Below are positions 1 through 8,968 of a stretch of 64,000 nucleotides of DNA, one piece after another. The notes under the pieces were generated by a model that saw nothing but the letters and a program-made list of their open reading frames with translations, had not been told where the DNA came from and did no database searches. Each line of letters starts with the position of its first letter. Positions within the stretch are counted from its first letter, which is position 1. Made by a program: the position numbers and the translations under genes. Origin of the DNA: Hyalangium ruber (GTDB lineage: Bacteria > Myxococcota > Myxococcia > Myxococcales > Myxococcaceae); the NCBI RefSeq assembly GCF_034259325.1, contig NZ_JAXIVS010000003.1, positions 372,001-436,000 on the forward strand, in the 5' to 3' direction.

Positions 1-785
1 ACCAGGTTGGCCTGCAGGTTGTCGGTGAACTGGCGGATGCGCGCGTCCCGCTGCCCCTGGGCCACGCTGCCCAGCGAGCTGAGGCGGTTGCGCATGTCCG
101 TCGGCGTCTTGCCGTAGAGCGTATGCGCGTGTACCGGCCCGAGCTTCTCGTAGTAGCCGGTGCCCTCGGGGTACGAGGGGATGGACAGCTCGCCATCCGA
201 GAGCCAGCGGTGCCAGCTCACGTGCGGCAGCAGGTAGCCGGTGCCGTACGCCTCGCAGAAGGCCTGCATCACCGTGCGCTCATCCTGCTGACGGGCGCCC
301 GAGAGCGAGGAGCGGTACTTGCCGTAGTGGTACTCCCAGCGCCCGCCGGAGTGGAACGTGTTGCCGTTGTGGCTGGAGACCACCGCCATGTCCGAGAAGA
401 GCGGCAGCCCGTCCTCGGCCAGGTACCCATAGGTGATGTTGCCCGAGGTGCGCGGCGGGTTGAGCGGGCTGGTGCCGTAGTTCTTCGGCCGGTAGCGGTG
501 CTGGCTCCACGTGGGCGTGGGGCGCAGCGTGCCCGCGGGGATGACCCGCGTCCCGTCATTGGGCGTATGGACGGGGTTGAACATCGAGTACCCGTCCCAG
601 CCACCCTCCTGGAACCAGTAGATGAGGAAGCGGGGCGTGGCGTTGAGCTCGGCGGCGGCGGCCTCGGCGATGCCCAGCTCCTTCGCCGTGCCCGGCACGC
701 CGAAGCTGCGGAAGAAGCGGAGCCAGTCCAGCGTGCTGATGGCGGTGCCGGCGAGCGCACCCGAGAGGAATTGGCGGCGGTTCAT
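1..785 (-). CDS. Secreted DUF1501/DUF1552-like protein, Tat-type signal (3' end cut by window)
   Basis: Reading leftwards from an ATG at 785, the protein begins MNRRQFLSGALAG, a twin-arginine-type leader (RRQFL then a small hydrophobic stretch), and runs off the window edge after about 261 codons. A short AGGA lies 8 bases before the ATG. The mature part contains FLIYWFQEGGWDGYSMFNP and a later SSHNGNTFHSGG segment, typical of the large secreted DUF1501/DUF1552-type proteins, which have no firm enzymatic assignment. It starts 11 bases after the stop of the haem lipoprotein gene upstream on the same strand. In planctomycetes and myxobacteria such proteins are usually encoded next to DUF1592/1588-type cytochromes, which matches here. 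I cannot choose between the two DUF families by eye. Confidence 0.7.
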   Translation of the reverse strand, partial: MNRRQFLSGALAGTAISTLDWLRFFRSFGVPGTAKELGIAEAAAAELNATPRFLIYWFQEGGWDGYSMFNPVHTPNDGTRVIPAGTLRPTPTWSQHRYRPKNYGTSPLNPPRTSGNITYGYLAEDGLPLFSDMAVVSSHNGNTFHSGGRWEYHYGKYRSSLSGARQQDERTVMQAFCEAYGTGYLLPHVSWHRWLSDGELSIPSYPEGTGYYEKLGPVHAHTLYGKTPTDMRNRLSSLGSVAQGQRDARIRQFTDNLQANL

Positions 786-796
786 GGGGCGGTTCC

Positions 797-3166
797 TCAG
801 CGGCGGGTGTACTCGGGAGACAGGGCGATGGACTTGAGCACCGCCTTGAGGTTGGCGTTGCTCTGCTGGCTCACGTCCCACAAGCGCTTGTAGATGACGC
901 GCTCGTCCTCCTCGTGCCTCATGCCTCGCCCGAAGAAGATCATGTACTGGGCGTTGATCGTGCGGCGGACGAAGGTCTCCTTCTTCACCGCCTGCTGGGC
1001 GAAGGCCGGCATGCCCTGCCCCTTGTACGAGTAGACGCCCACCAGGTTCCGGTCGCTGTCGTCGATGGGGCGGCCCTGCTCGTCCGTGGTGCGGTAGTTG
1101 CCCTCGTCGTCCCACCGCAGGCGCTGGTGCGCCAGCGGGGTGAGCGTCTGGTGGCACGAGAAGCAGATGCTCGTCGGGTCCACCGTGGAGGAGGCCGTGG
1201 CCGCCCCGCGCATGTCGAACACCTCCGAGGGAATCTCGAAGATGGAGCCCATGAAGTCGGTCATCACCCGCGCCGCGTAGTTGTAGTGCGGCAGGCCCGG
1301 CTTGTTCTTGATGAAGCCCTTCATGGTGAGCACGCCCGTCTTCCCATGCTCGGCCGCGCGCGGCACCTTGCTGAAATCCAGCGCCACCGAGTAGTCGCCC
1401 GTGAGCAGCTCCTGCATGGGCGCCCCGGTGGTGGCCAGGTATGTCCACAGGCGCGCCGGCTCGTCCGTCTCCAGCGTGCCCTCGCTCTCGGTGCGGATGC
1501 GCATCTTGTGGAAGTAGTGCGTGCGGAAGTCCGTGGAGGACAGGTACGTGTCCACCATCTGCTCCCAGCTCTTGCGCCCGCTCTCGAAGTCCGAGAGCTC
1601 CGTGGCGCTCGGCGTGCGGCCCAGCAGGTCTTGCGCCAGCTTCACCAGCAGCAGCCGGTCACGCTCCAGCCCCGAGCGATTCTCGTACGAGGGCGGCAGG
1701 GTGAAGAGGAAGTCCGGCGAGCGCATCAACCCCTCGCACAGCCCGCTCCACGCCTTGGGCAGGTCCGCCTCCATGGTGTACAGGTCCTTCACCAGCGCGT
1801 AGCCGTTGGCCTGCTCCTGCGCGGTGGCCGGGCGGTACAGCATCCGCCGGTGGAGCGTGTCCACCTTGGCCCGCGCCGCGTCCGTGCGCGTCGTCCCCGT
1901 GGAGGTCTCCGTGGGGCCGTTCACCCGCAGGAAGTCCACGTACAGGTTTCGGTCACACACGCCCGACTGGCTGTAGTCGTTGGTGAAGGCCACCGAGAGG
2001 GTGTGGGTGCCCGCGCTCACCGTGAGCGTGTGGGTGTACTCGGTGTAGGCCGTGGCCGTCACGTTGACCGTCGTCGCCGTCGTGCCGTCCACGCGCAGGT
2101 CCATGCGCGGCGCGTCCGGGCCACACTGGCTGCCATAGGCGCGCACCGTGAGGCGGTACGTCCCCGTCACCGGGAACGCATAGGGCTGCACGGTGGTGAG
2201 CATGCCGTTGGTGTAGAGGTTCCACCCCGTGGTGATGCGGCCGCCAACCGTGGCCGTCAGGTCCGTCGCCGTCTCCGCCTCGTACTGCCGGGTGGCCGCC
2301 GCCGGAATGTCGATGATGAGCGCCGAGGTATCCAGCCCGGCGAAGGGGCCCGTCTTGTTCCGCGCCGCCGCGCCGCACACGTCGGGAGCCAGCGCGTCCA
2401 TGCCCAGCAGGAAGTCGGGCGTGGCCACGCGCGCCTCGACGAAGTACTGGTCATAGTCCACGCCGCCAAAGAGGCCCACGTGCTGGGCGAACTTGTCCAC
2501 GTTGTTGCGCACCCAGCTGTCATTGAAGATCTGCTTCACCTTCCCCTTGAGCTGCACGTAGCTGAGGAAGGGGTTGTCATAGGTGGCCACGGACGGGCCG
2601 GAGTACGGCTGGAGCAGCGCCGGGGGGAACTCCTCGTCCGGCGGCGTCTGCGGCGAGCGCGCATCCACCGCCGCCAGCTGGCAGGTGAGGCTGGCCACCG
2701 CGGCGATCTCCCGGTTCGTCCAGGAGGGCTGACCGCGCGGCATGCGAGCGCTTTCATCGGAAGTTACAAGCCGGCCCAGCAGCGAGCCCTGCGCCGTGGT
2801 GAAGAAGCCCGCCGCGCGCGCCGCGTAGAAGGTCTCCGCCGCGTTCGGGCTCACCTTGAAGATGCGACCGCTGGTGCTGGAGTGGCAGGAGATGCAGCCG
2901 GAGTCCTCGCGCAGCATGGCCGGATGCACCTGGCTCGCGAAGTCCGTGGCGATGCTCGAGAGCGTCACGCTGCCCGGCACGCTGGACAGCTCACACGCCA
3001 GCGAGCCGTCCGGCTCCACCGGAGGGGGCAGCGGGTTCGGGTCGTCGTACACCGGCACGCCGCCCTGCGATGGCACTTCCAGGCTGGCCTGGCCATAGCA
3101 GCCCGCAACGCCCAGGGTCAGCGCCACGAGCAGCCACGGCAATCGAGAGTGATGCAGTGCGTCCAC
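797..3166 (-). CDS. Two-haem c-type lipoprotein with carbohydrate-binding insert (DUF1592/1588-like)
   Basis: A 789-residue exported protein starting at GTG 3166, with GGAGG six bases upstream. The lipobox is LGVAGC (Cys23). There are two CxxCH haem-binding motifs: CISCH at 91-95 and CFSCH at 668-672. Between them, around residues 290-415, is a beta-rich module that starts with an AATRQYEAE-type segment and ends YVDFLRVNG, like Ca-dependent xylan-binding (CBM60-type) modules. The C-terminal part resembles the DUF1592/DUF1588 cytochrome families. It is the first gene of a pair with the Tat-type protein downstream, so the two probably work together at the envelope, perhaps in periplasmic oxidation of a polymer. 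The substrate and the electron partner are not evident. Confidence 0.8.
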   Translation of the reverse strand: MDALHHSRLPWLLVALTLGVAGCYGQASLEVPSQGGVPVYDDPNPLPPPVEPDGSLACELSSVPGSVTLSSIATDFASQVHPAMLREDSGCISCHSSTSGRIFKVSPNAAETFYAARAAGFFTTAQGSLLGRLVTSDESARMPRGQPSWTNREIAAVASLTCQLAAVDARSPQTPPDEEFPPALLQPYSGPSVATYDNPFLSYVQLKGKVKQIFNDSWVRNNVDKFAQHVGLFGGVDYDQYFVEARVATPDFLLGMDALAPDVCGAAARNKTGPFAGLDTSALIIDIPAAATRQYEAETATDLTATVGGRITTGWNLYTNGMLTTVQPYAFPVTGTYRLTVRAYGSQCGPDAPRMDLRVDGTTATTVNVTATAYTEYTHTLTVSAGTHTLSVAFTNDYSQSGVCDRNLYVDFLRVNGPTETSTGTTRTDAARAKVDTLHRRMLYRPATAQEQANGYALVKDLYTMEADLPKAWSGLCEGLMRSPDFLFTLPPSYENRSGLERDRLLLVKLAQDLLGRTPSATELSDFESGRKSWEQMVDTYLSSTDFRTHYFHKMRIRTESEGTLETDEPARLWTYLATTGAPMQELLTGDYSVALDFSKVPRAAEHGKTGVLTMKGFIKNKPGLPHYNYAARVMTDFMGSIFEIPSEVFDMRGAATASSTVDPTSICFSCHQTLTPLAHQRLRWDDEGNYRTTDEQGRPIDDSDRNLVGVYSYKGQGMPAFAQQAVKKETFVRRTINAQYMIFFGRGMRHEEDERVIYKRLWDVSQQSNANLKAVLKSIALSPEYTRR

Positions 3167-3330
3167 CGGAAACCTCCGCCCGGGAGTTCTCGGGGAGTGT
3201 ACTTGAAGAGTTTCCTGGTAAACCCCGTGAATTCGTAAACACTTGAGATCACTCGGGAGCCCGCACGGCTCTCGGCAGCAGGTCTGCAGCGCTCCATCAG
3301 CAGGGTTACTCCTCGAACCGGCTCCTCCTC

Positions 3331-4674
3331 TTGATCAACCCGCGAGACACACGCCCCCCTGGCCCCCGTCACCTGCCCCTGGTGGGGAGCCTCATCGACT
3401 ATGCGCGGGCGCCCTTGGCCTTCCTCGAGCGGTGCGCTTGGGGCGGGTACGGGGATGTGGCGTACCTGTCCTTCCTCGGGCAGCCCACGTACGTGCTCAA
3501 CCTTCCGGAGCACATCGAGCACGTGCTGGTGACGAAGCAGCGCAACTATGTGAAGGACAAGCTCCAGCGCGGGCTGCTGCAGGAGTTCGTCGGCCAGGGC
3601 CTGCTCGCCAGCGAGGGCGCGCTGTGGCTCCGGCAGCGTCGGCTCATGCAGCCGGCCTTCCATCGCCAGCGCATCGCCGCCTACGGGCAGGTGATGGGCG
3701 AGCACTCCCGGCGGCTGCTCGCCACCTGGAAGCCCGGGGAGCAGCGCGACATCGCCGAGGACATGATGGGGCTCACGCTGGGCATCGTCGTCCGGTGCCT
3801 CTTCGGCCTGGAGATGGAGGATGGGGCCGCGGCGGAGGTGGGCCCGGCGCTCGCGAAGGTGATCGACCACTTCGCGAGGATGCAGACCCTGGTGGTCCCC
3901 GGCTGGGTTCCTACTCCGGAGAACCTGAGCTATCGGGCGGCGCTCCGGCGGCTATATGGGACGGTGGATGGCATCGTCCGGCGCCGACGCGAGGCGGGCG
4001 GAGATACGGGCGACCTGCTCTCCATGCTCCTTCAGGTCCAGGACGAGGACGGGAGCCGGATGAGCGACCGGCAGGTGCGCGACGAGGCGCTCACGCTGAT
4101 GCTGGCGGGCCATGAGACCACGGCCATCGGGCTGACCTTCTGCTGGGACCTGCTGGCCCGAAACCCCGAGGCCGAGGCCGCGCTGCACCAAGAGTTGGAC
4201 TCGGTGCTCGGCGGAAGGGAGCCCACCGTGGAGGACCTGCCCGCCCTGCCCTTCACCGAGTACGTGGTGAAGGAGGCCCTGCGGCTCTATCCCCCCGCGT
4301 GGTCCCTGAGCCGGGAGGCAGTGGAGGACGACGAGCTGGGTGGCTGGCACATCCCAGCTGGCGCCATGGTGTGGGTGAATCAGTGGACCGTCCACCGCGA
4401 CCCTCGCTTCTATGAGGAGCCGCTGGCCTTCCGGCCCGAGCGCTGGGCGAACGGACTGGAGCGCCGGCTACACCGCTTCGCCTGGTTCCCCTTTGGCGGA
4501 GGCCTGCGGCTGTGCATCGGGCTGAGCTTCGCGATGATGGAGGCGCGGCTCGCGCTGGCCACGCTGGCCCAGCGCTTCCGACTGGAGCGACTGTCCAAGG
4601 GCGAGGTGGAGCTGCTGCCCTCCATCACCCTGCGCCCCAAGCATGGTTTGCCCATGCGGCTTCACGCGCGGTGA
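3331..4674 (+). CDS. Cytochrome P450
   Basis: A 447-residue soluble P450 with all the diagnostic motifs: I-helix AGHETT around residues 259-264, the ExxR pair EALR at 315-318, and the haem loop FPFGGGLRLCIG with the proximal thiolate Cys395. The N-terminal proline-rich RPPGPRHLPLVGS is normal for the family, and the length is typical of bacterial single-domain P450s that need a separate ferredoxin and reductase. None is encoded nearby. The only in-frame start after the stop at 3244 is TTG 3331, without a clear Shine-Dalgarno sequence. The gene is convergent with the next one, with one base between the stops. The general similarity is to CYP4/CYP102-like fatty-acid hydroxylases, but the substrate cannot be told from sequence. 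Confidence 0.95.
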   Translation: MINPRDTRPPGPRHLPLVGSLIDYARAPLAFLERCAWGGYGDVAYLSFLGQPTYVLNLPEHIEHVLVTKQRNYVKDKLQRGLLQEFVGQGLLASEGALWLRQRRLMQPAFHRQRIAAYGQVMGEHSRRLLATWKPGEQRDIAEDMMGLTLGIVVRCLFGLEMEDGAAAEVGPALAKVIDHFARMQTLVVPGWVPTPENLSYRAALRRLYGTVDGIVRRRREAGGDTGDLLSMLLQVQDEDGSRMSDRQVRDEALTLMLAGHETTAIGLTFCWDLLARNPEAEAALHQELDSVLGGREPTVEDLPALPFTEYVVKEALRLYPPAWSLSREAVEDDELGGWHIPAGAMVWVNQWTVHRDPRFYEEPLAFRPERWANGLERRLHRFAWFPFGGGLRLCIGLSFAMMEARLALATLAQRFRLERLSKGEVELLPSITLRPKHGLPMRLHAR

Positions 4675-4675
4675 G

Positions 4676-5947
4676 TCAGAGCGCGGTGCGCATCCAGATG
4701 CCGCGCACCAGCGGAGCTTCCACGTCCCCGAGCTGCTGCTGCCCCATCACCACGCCCACCAGCTCCACTCGCGAGCCTTTGGGGAAGTCGGCCGCCCACA
4801 GCCGGTCCGGCTCCAGGAACACCAGCACCTGGATGTCCCCTACCTGCACCAGCGCGATGTTCTGCTCCTCGCGCCGCTCCAGCACCCCGCGTAGCAGCAC
4901 CGCCTGCCCTCGCAGCGCCTCCGGCCTGCGGAGCTTCTCCAGGTCCTCGCTGTTCGCCGTGATGTTCAACGACGGCTTGTAGGCCGCCACCGCCTCCTCG
5001 AAGGAGTTCACGCTCGGCTTGTCCTCGAGCGGCTGTGCGCGATTGCCGTGCGCCGCCAGCGCCGCGTCGAGCAGCTTGAGTGGCTCGTCCACCGGCGCGC
5101 CGGGGATGGCTTTGCACTCCGCCAGTCGCCTGCGCAGCACCTGCAGGTGCCCCACGTCCTCCTTCGCCAGCGCCGTCGGATCCAGCGGCTCGGCCAACAC
5201 CCGACCGCAGAGGCGGAACGTCGCCAGCAGTTCCTGGTCCTCCTCGCTGATGGCCGCCGGCTCGCCATCCACCAGCACCCCCGCGAAGCTCATGCCGCGC
5301 ACCTCTTCCGCGGTCAGCTCCAGCGTCCCATCCGTGAGGGTGCGGGGTTCCGGTGGCGCTCCCTGCCCTCCGGCGAACTCCAGCGTGCCGGTCGCCGGCT
5401 GGGGGTGGCAGGACTCCTCGCGCAGGCTCACCACCGTGTCCGCCTTGCGCGTCTGCGTCTCCTCTCCCGCGCGCAGCGACTGGATGAGGCCCGTCACCAA
5501 TGCCGGCACCCCGAGCGCCACCAGCGCCACGCCCCACCCCGTGGCGATCTTCCGGCTGGAGGCCCCATAGCGGCCCTCCCGGTCGATGGAGTCGCGATCC
5601 GGCTCGTTCGAGAACAGCGGCCGCGCCAGCAGCAGCCCCGCTCCAATCGCCGCGTTCGCCGTCCCGCCGCTGATGGCCGGCGCCGCCGAGGGCTCGTAGC
5701 GCTCGATGATGACGTTCTCCACGTACTCCTCGTGCTGCTCGTTGCGGCACACGTCCGAGGAGACCAGGCGCAGCGTCACCTTGGGCCAGCGCGCCTCCAC
5801 CGTCGCGGCCACCTGGCGCTGTCCGAGCACCGATTCCTTGGAGTAGGTGCGCAGCAGCGGGCCCCGCTCCACGCGGCGCTCCGTCTGCATCGGCGCGCAC
5901 CCCACCGCCAGCGCCGCAACTCCGGCCACCCATGGCTTCCAGTTCAT
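4676..5947 (-). CDS. Lipoprotein of unknown function with one membrane segment
   Basis: 423 residues from ATG 5947. The leader MNWKPWVAGVAALAVGCAP carries a lipobox (AVGC), and there is a further hydrophobic stretch (GWGVALVALGVPALVTGLI) near residues 140-160. The C-terminal part (about 330-423) is beta-rich, with IALVQVGDIQVLVFLEPDRL followed by a SRVELVGVVMG strand, resembling an OB-fold-like domain. I do not recognise the family. The start overlaps the stop of the upstream lipoprotein gene by four bases (ATGA), so the two are translationally coupled and probably act together in the envelope. Confidence 0.75.
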   Translation of the reverse strand: MNWKPWVAGVAALAVGCAPMQTERRVERGPLLRTYSKESVLGQRQVAATVEARWPKVTLRLVSSDVCRNEQHEEYVENVIIERYEPSAAPAISGGTANAAIGAGLLLARPLFSNEPDRDSIDREGRYGASSRKIATGWGVALVALGVPALVTGLIQSLRAGEETQTRKADTVVSLREESCHPQPATGTLEFAGGQGAPPEPRTLTDGTLELTAEEVRGMSFAGVLVDGEPAAISEEDQELLATFRLCGRVLAEPLDPTALAKEDVGHLQVLRRRLAECKAIPGAPVDEPLKLLDAALAAHGNRAQPLEDKPSVNSFEEAVAAYKPSLNITANSEDLEKLRRPEALRGQAVLLRGVLERREEQNIALVQVGDIQVLVFLEPDRLWAADFPKGSRVELVGVVMGQQQLGDVEAPLVRGIWMRTAL

Positions 5948-6306
5948 GGCTGGCTCCCTCCGAGGAAGTCGATGACGTCCGGGCAGTCTCGCACCACCGT
6001 GCCTACCTCCTCGCAGGTGGGGGCCTTGCCCGGGTCGGTGCTCCGCTTCACCAGCGACAGGCGGCAGTCGAGGACCCGCTCGCGCGAGGGCTCGGAGAAG
6101 GCGAAGGCCTCCTCCCCGCAGCCGCTGCGCTGCAGCAGGGTGGGCTGGCAGTCGTTGTTCCCGAGGGCCAGCGCTTCGTTCACCCCCGCACACGTCCGAG
6201 CGAGGCACAGCCGGCTGATGACGTCCTGACAGAGGGCCGCGTCCGGCGCGGGCGGGCCGGAGCAAGCCAACAGACAGGCCAAGGGTCCGAGGGAGAGGAA
6301 TCTCAT
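5944..6306 (-). CDS. Small Cys-containing lipoprotein
   Basis: 120 residues from ATG 6306. A short leader ends in a lipobox (ACLLACSG), followed by a domain with several cysteines (ALCQDVISRLCLARTC, then further single Cys) that probably form disulfides in the periplasm. The pattern resembles many myxobacterial predicted lipoproteins of unknown function. Its stop overlaps the start of the next lipoprotein gene by four bases, making a two-gene operon. Only 40 bases separate its start from the divergent prmA gene, so both promoters must lie within or across that gap. A longer reading from further upstream exists but would bury the signal peptide and was not chosen. Confidence 0.7.
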   Translation of the reverse strand: MRFLSLGPLACLLACSGPPAPDAALCQDVISRLCLARTCAGVNEALALGNNDCQPTLLQRSGCGEEAFAFSEPSRERVLDCRLSLVKRSTDPGKAPTCEEVGTVVRDCPDVIDFLGGSQP

Positions 6307-6346
6307 GGCCCTTCCACCATAGCCATACCGGCGATAAAGGGCGCGC

Positions 6347-7213
6347 ATGTCCCAGACCTATCTGTCTCTCACCGTGGAGTTGCCCGAGCTTCAGTCGGAG
6401 GCTGTACAGGACGTGCTCCACGAGTCAGGAGCCACGGGCCTCGAGGTGAGAGACCGGGAGGCTCCGCCCATGCCCGGCGTGCGCGGCCCCAACCCGGGAG
6501 AGGCCATCGTCATCGCCTACTACGAGGACGCCGACACCGCCGAGGCCGCCCGCGCCCAGGTGGCCGAGGAGTTTCCCGACGCCCGCCTGCTCCTGGAGGA
6601 GAAGCCCCAGCAGGATTGGAGCAATGAATGGAAGGCGCTGATCAAGTCCGTGCAGGTGGGCCGGCTCTGGGTAGGACCGCCGTGGGAGGCCGCCTCGGCG
6701 CCCCAGGACAAGGTGCGCCTGGTCATCGAGCCGAAGATGGCCTTTGGCACCGGGGACCACCCCACCACGTCCCTGTGTCTGGCCGCCATCGACACCTACA
6801 TGGCCTCGCACCCCGGGGCGAGCGTGCTGGACGTGGGCACCGGGACGGGGGTGCTCGCCATCGCCGCGAAGAAGCTGGGCGCCAGCCGCGTGGTGGGCAC
6901 CGACAATGACCCGACGTCCGTGGAGCTGGCCCACGAGAACGCGGCGGTGAACGCCACGCCCGACATCGAGCTGTCCGGCAAGGAGCTCACCCAGGTGACG
7001 GGCACCTTCGAGCTGGTGGTGGCCAACATCCTGGCCAACACGCTCATCGCCCTGGCGCCGTTGATTGCGCCCAAGGTGAAGGACCGGCTGGTGCTCGCGG
7101 GCGTACTCGCGCCCCAGAAGGCCGAGGTGGAGGCCGCCTACCGCGCCCAGGGCCTCATCCCCGAGGCGGGCGCGGCGCAGGGTGAGTGGGTGCGGCTCGA
7201 CTTCCACCGCTAG
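6347..7213 (+). CDS. prmA: Ribosomal protein L11 methyltransferase
   Basis: A 288-residue AdoMet-dependent methyltransferase that trimethylates ribosomal protein L11. It has the N-terminal substrate-recognition domain (about 1-110) and the catalytic domain with FGTGDHPTT, the AdoMet-binding motif VLDVGTGTGVLAIAA, the acidic end of the second strand VVGTDNDP, and the PrmA-specific VANILANTL loop. Length and motif order are those of ordinary PrmA. It begins at ATG 6347, close to a divergent lipoprotein operon, and converges on the membrane protein gene at 7218 with 4 bases between them. Nothing is unusual about it. Confidence 0.95.
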   Translation: MSQTYLSLTVELPELQSEAVQDVLHESGATGLEVRDREAPPMPGVRGPNPGEAIVIAYYEDADTAEAARAQVAEEFPDARLLLEEKPQQDWSNEWKALIKSVQVGRLWVGPPWEAASAPQDKVRLVIEPKMAFGTGDHPTTSLCLAAIDTYMASHPGASVLDVGTGTGVLAIAAKKLGASRVVGTDNDPTSVELAHENAAVNATPDIELSGKELTQVTGTFELVVANILANTLIALAPLIAPKVKDRLVLAGVLAPQKAEVEAAYRAQGLIPEAGAAQGEWVRLDFHR

Positions 7214-7217
7214 CGGC

Positions 7218-8318
7218 TCACCGGGGGCGAAGCTCGCGGTCCAGCTCCACGACGGCCGTACCGATGCCGTTACGGCTGCGTGAGTAGCGCACGTCCTGGA
7301 GCACCACGCGGTAGCCCGCTTCCGTCTCCTCCACTTGATTCGTGGGGAAGCGCAGCCAGTTGGCGAAGCCGCGCACCTTCGGCGCCGCCAGGGCCGCCTG
7401 GACGGCCGGGTGGGACATGTCGCGCGTCAGCCGCGGGTGGCTGACGCGGTAGCGCGCGGCGTCGGCCGCCATCCAGTCCACCTCCACGAACGCGTAGTGC
7501 TCGGGCGTCACGACGATGACGTCTCGCACGAACGGGTTCGCGGGGAGCGGGCCCGCCATGATGTCTCGCACCTCCGTGCCCTGCTGGCGCATCCACTCCG
7601 TCACCTGGCGCTCGGCGATTCGCGAGCCGGCGAACATGGCCACCAGGTAGAGCAGCAGGGAGACACCGCAGATCGTCGCCACGCGCTCCACCGGCACCGA
7701 GCGGACGGCGCGGAGTCGGAGGAAGAGGATGTTGGCGATGCCGATCAGCCACAGCGCCTTCACCGGGAAGGGGACCATGTCCGTGAAGAGCACCAGCCCG
7801 GTGCTCGCCACGCCCAGCAGGAGCCAGCCCGCGATGCTCCAGCGTGCCCGCGCATCCGCCATGACGACCGCCGCCCCCGCGAGCAGCCACATCCATGGAT
7901 CGATGATGAAGATGAAGTCTCCGTAGAACCACCGCCCGTCGAAGGGCATCAGCACGCGCACGCCATAGGTGTTCGTCCAGTCCAGCAGCGGGTGGCTGAG
8001 CACCGACAGGTACGCGAGCCCCAGCAGCGGCCAGAACCGCGCGGGCGCCTTGTCCGGGTGGCGCCGCCTGCGCACGTGCTGGTCCCAGAGCATCATTGCG
8101 CCCGCCAGCGCCCAGGGCAGCACGGCCAGGGAGATGACCCCGTGGGTCATCCCTCGGCGCAGGAGCAGGGAGGTGTCACTGCCCAGCAGCACCGTGAAGC
8201 CATCGATGTCCGGGAGGTTGGCGCCGATGACGAGCGTCGCGGTGGCCAGGGGCGTCTTCCGCTTGAGCCCGGCTTCCGCCATCCAGGCGCCGACGAGCGA
8301 GTGGGCGAGGTTGTCCAT
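7218..8318 (-). CDS. Membrane-bound putative metal-dependent hydrolase (YdjM/DUF457 type)
   Basis: 366 residues starting at ATG 8318 (MDNLAHSLVGAW). The conserved features are the N-terminal NLAHSLVGAWMAE, the ANLPDID motif, GMTHGVISL, and a later SHPLLDWTNTYG; these His/Asp clusters are the probable metal ligands of the YdjM/YbcI family of inner-membrane hydrolases. About six to seven hydrophobic segments lie within residues 40-260, followed by a soluble C-terminal domain (roughly 265-366) exposed on one face. The family's physiological substrate is not established. A longer reading from 8390 has no supporting ribosome binding site. The gene is divergent from the DUF962 gene to the right. 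Confidence 0.85.
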   Translation of the reverse strand: MDNLAHSLVGAWMAEAGLKRKTPLATATLVIGANLPDIDGFTVLLGSDTSLLLRRGMTHGVISLAVLPWALAGAMMLWDQHVRRRRHPDKAPARFWPLLGLAYLSVLSHPLLDWTNTYGVRVLMPFDGRWFYGDFIFIIDPWMWLLAGAAVVMADARARWSIAGWLLLGVASTGLVLFTDMVPFPVKALWLIGIANILFLRLRAVRSVPVERVATICGVSLLLYLVAMFAGSRIAERQVTEWMRQQGTEVRDIMAGPLPANPFVRDVIVVTPEHYAFVEVDWMAADAARYRVSHPRLTRDMSHPAVQAALAAPKVRGFANWLRFPTNQVEETEAGYRVVLQDVRYSRSRNGIGTAVVELDRELRPR

Positions 8319-8463
8319 GAGGGGCCCCCACTCTAGCCCCCGCTCACCGGGCGGCCAGGGAAGCCGTTGACGCGGTGCGTAGCGAGCCACTGCGCGCTCG
8401 GGTTAGGAAATCCTCCTCCATTTGCCCTACCTTGCGCATACCGCCCTCTCCGAGGACCCCACC

Positions 8464-8952
8464 ATGCTCAACCCCCGCCTCCTCGCCCTCTTCGACGACT
8501 ACGCCTCCTCCCACCAGCACCCCACCAACCGGCTGACCCACAAGGTCGCCATCCCCCTCATCGTCCTGCACATCGTCGCCATGCTGGACTGGGTACACTT
8601 GTTCGCCGTTCCCGCCCTCCCCGGTGGCTCGCTCACCCTGGGGCACGTGGCCTGGGCACTCGCCACCTTGTGGTACCTGCGCGCGGACGTGAAGCTGGGC
8701 CTCATCGTCGCCGCCGCCATGGCGCTGTGCTTCCCCCTGGGTCGCATGCTTCCGATGTGGAGCGTCGTCGCCATCGCCGTCGGCGGCTGGCTCGTCCAGC
8801 TCGCGGGCCACGCGGTGTGGGAGAAGAAGTCGCCCTCCTTCCTCACCAACCTCGTCCACGCGCTCGTCGGGCCCCTGTTCTTCGTCGCCATGCTCACCGG
8901 CGACTACTCCCTCAAGCCCCAGCAGATCGCTCCCTCCACCTCTGGCGCTTAG
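8464..8952 (+). CDS. Mpo1-like (DUF962) membrane protein
   Basis: 162 residues from ATG 8464. The N-terminus holds HQHPTNRLTH (His17, His19, His26) and the second half holds QLAGHAVWEKKSP. These are the conserved His motifs of the DUF962/YGL010w family, of which yeast Mpo1 is an Fe(II)-dependent dioxygenase that alpha-oxidises 2-hydroxy fatty acids in sphingolipid breakdown. Four hydrophobic segments are visible, as in the family. Myxobacteria make sphingolipids and 2-hydroxy fatty acids, so a related role is plausible, but that is inference. It converges on the adenylate cyclase gene at 8969. Confidence 0.88.
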   Translation: MLNPRLLALFDDYASSHQHPTNRLTHKVAIPLIVLHIVAMLDWVHLFAVPALPGGSLTLGHVAWALATLWYLRADVKLGLIVAAAMALCFPLGRMLPMWSVVAIAVGGWLVQLAGHAVWEKKSPSFLTNLVHALVGPLFFVAMLTGDYSLKPQQIAPSTSGA

Positions 8953-8968
8953 CGGCCCGGGGCGCGGC

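Noticed and set aside
914-3238. 774-residue open frame on the + strand
   Set aside because: It is antisense to the haem lipoprotein gene, is rich in Arg/His/Val without any domain, and arises from the high third-position GC on the other strand.
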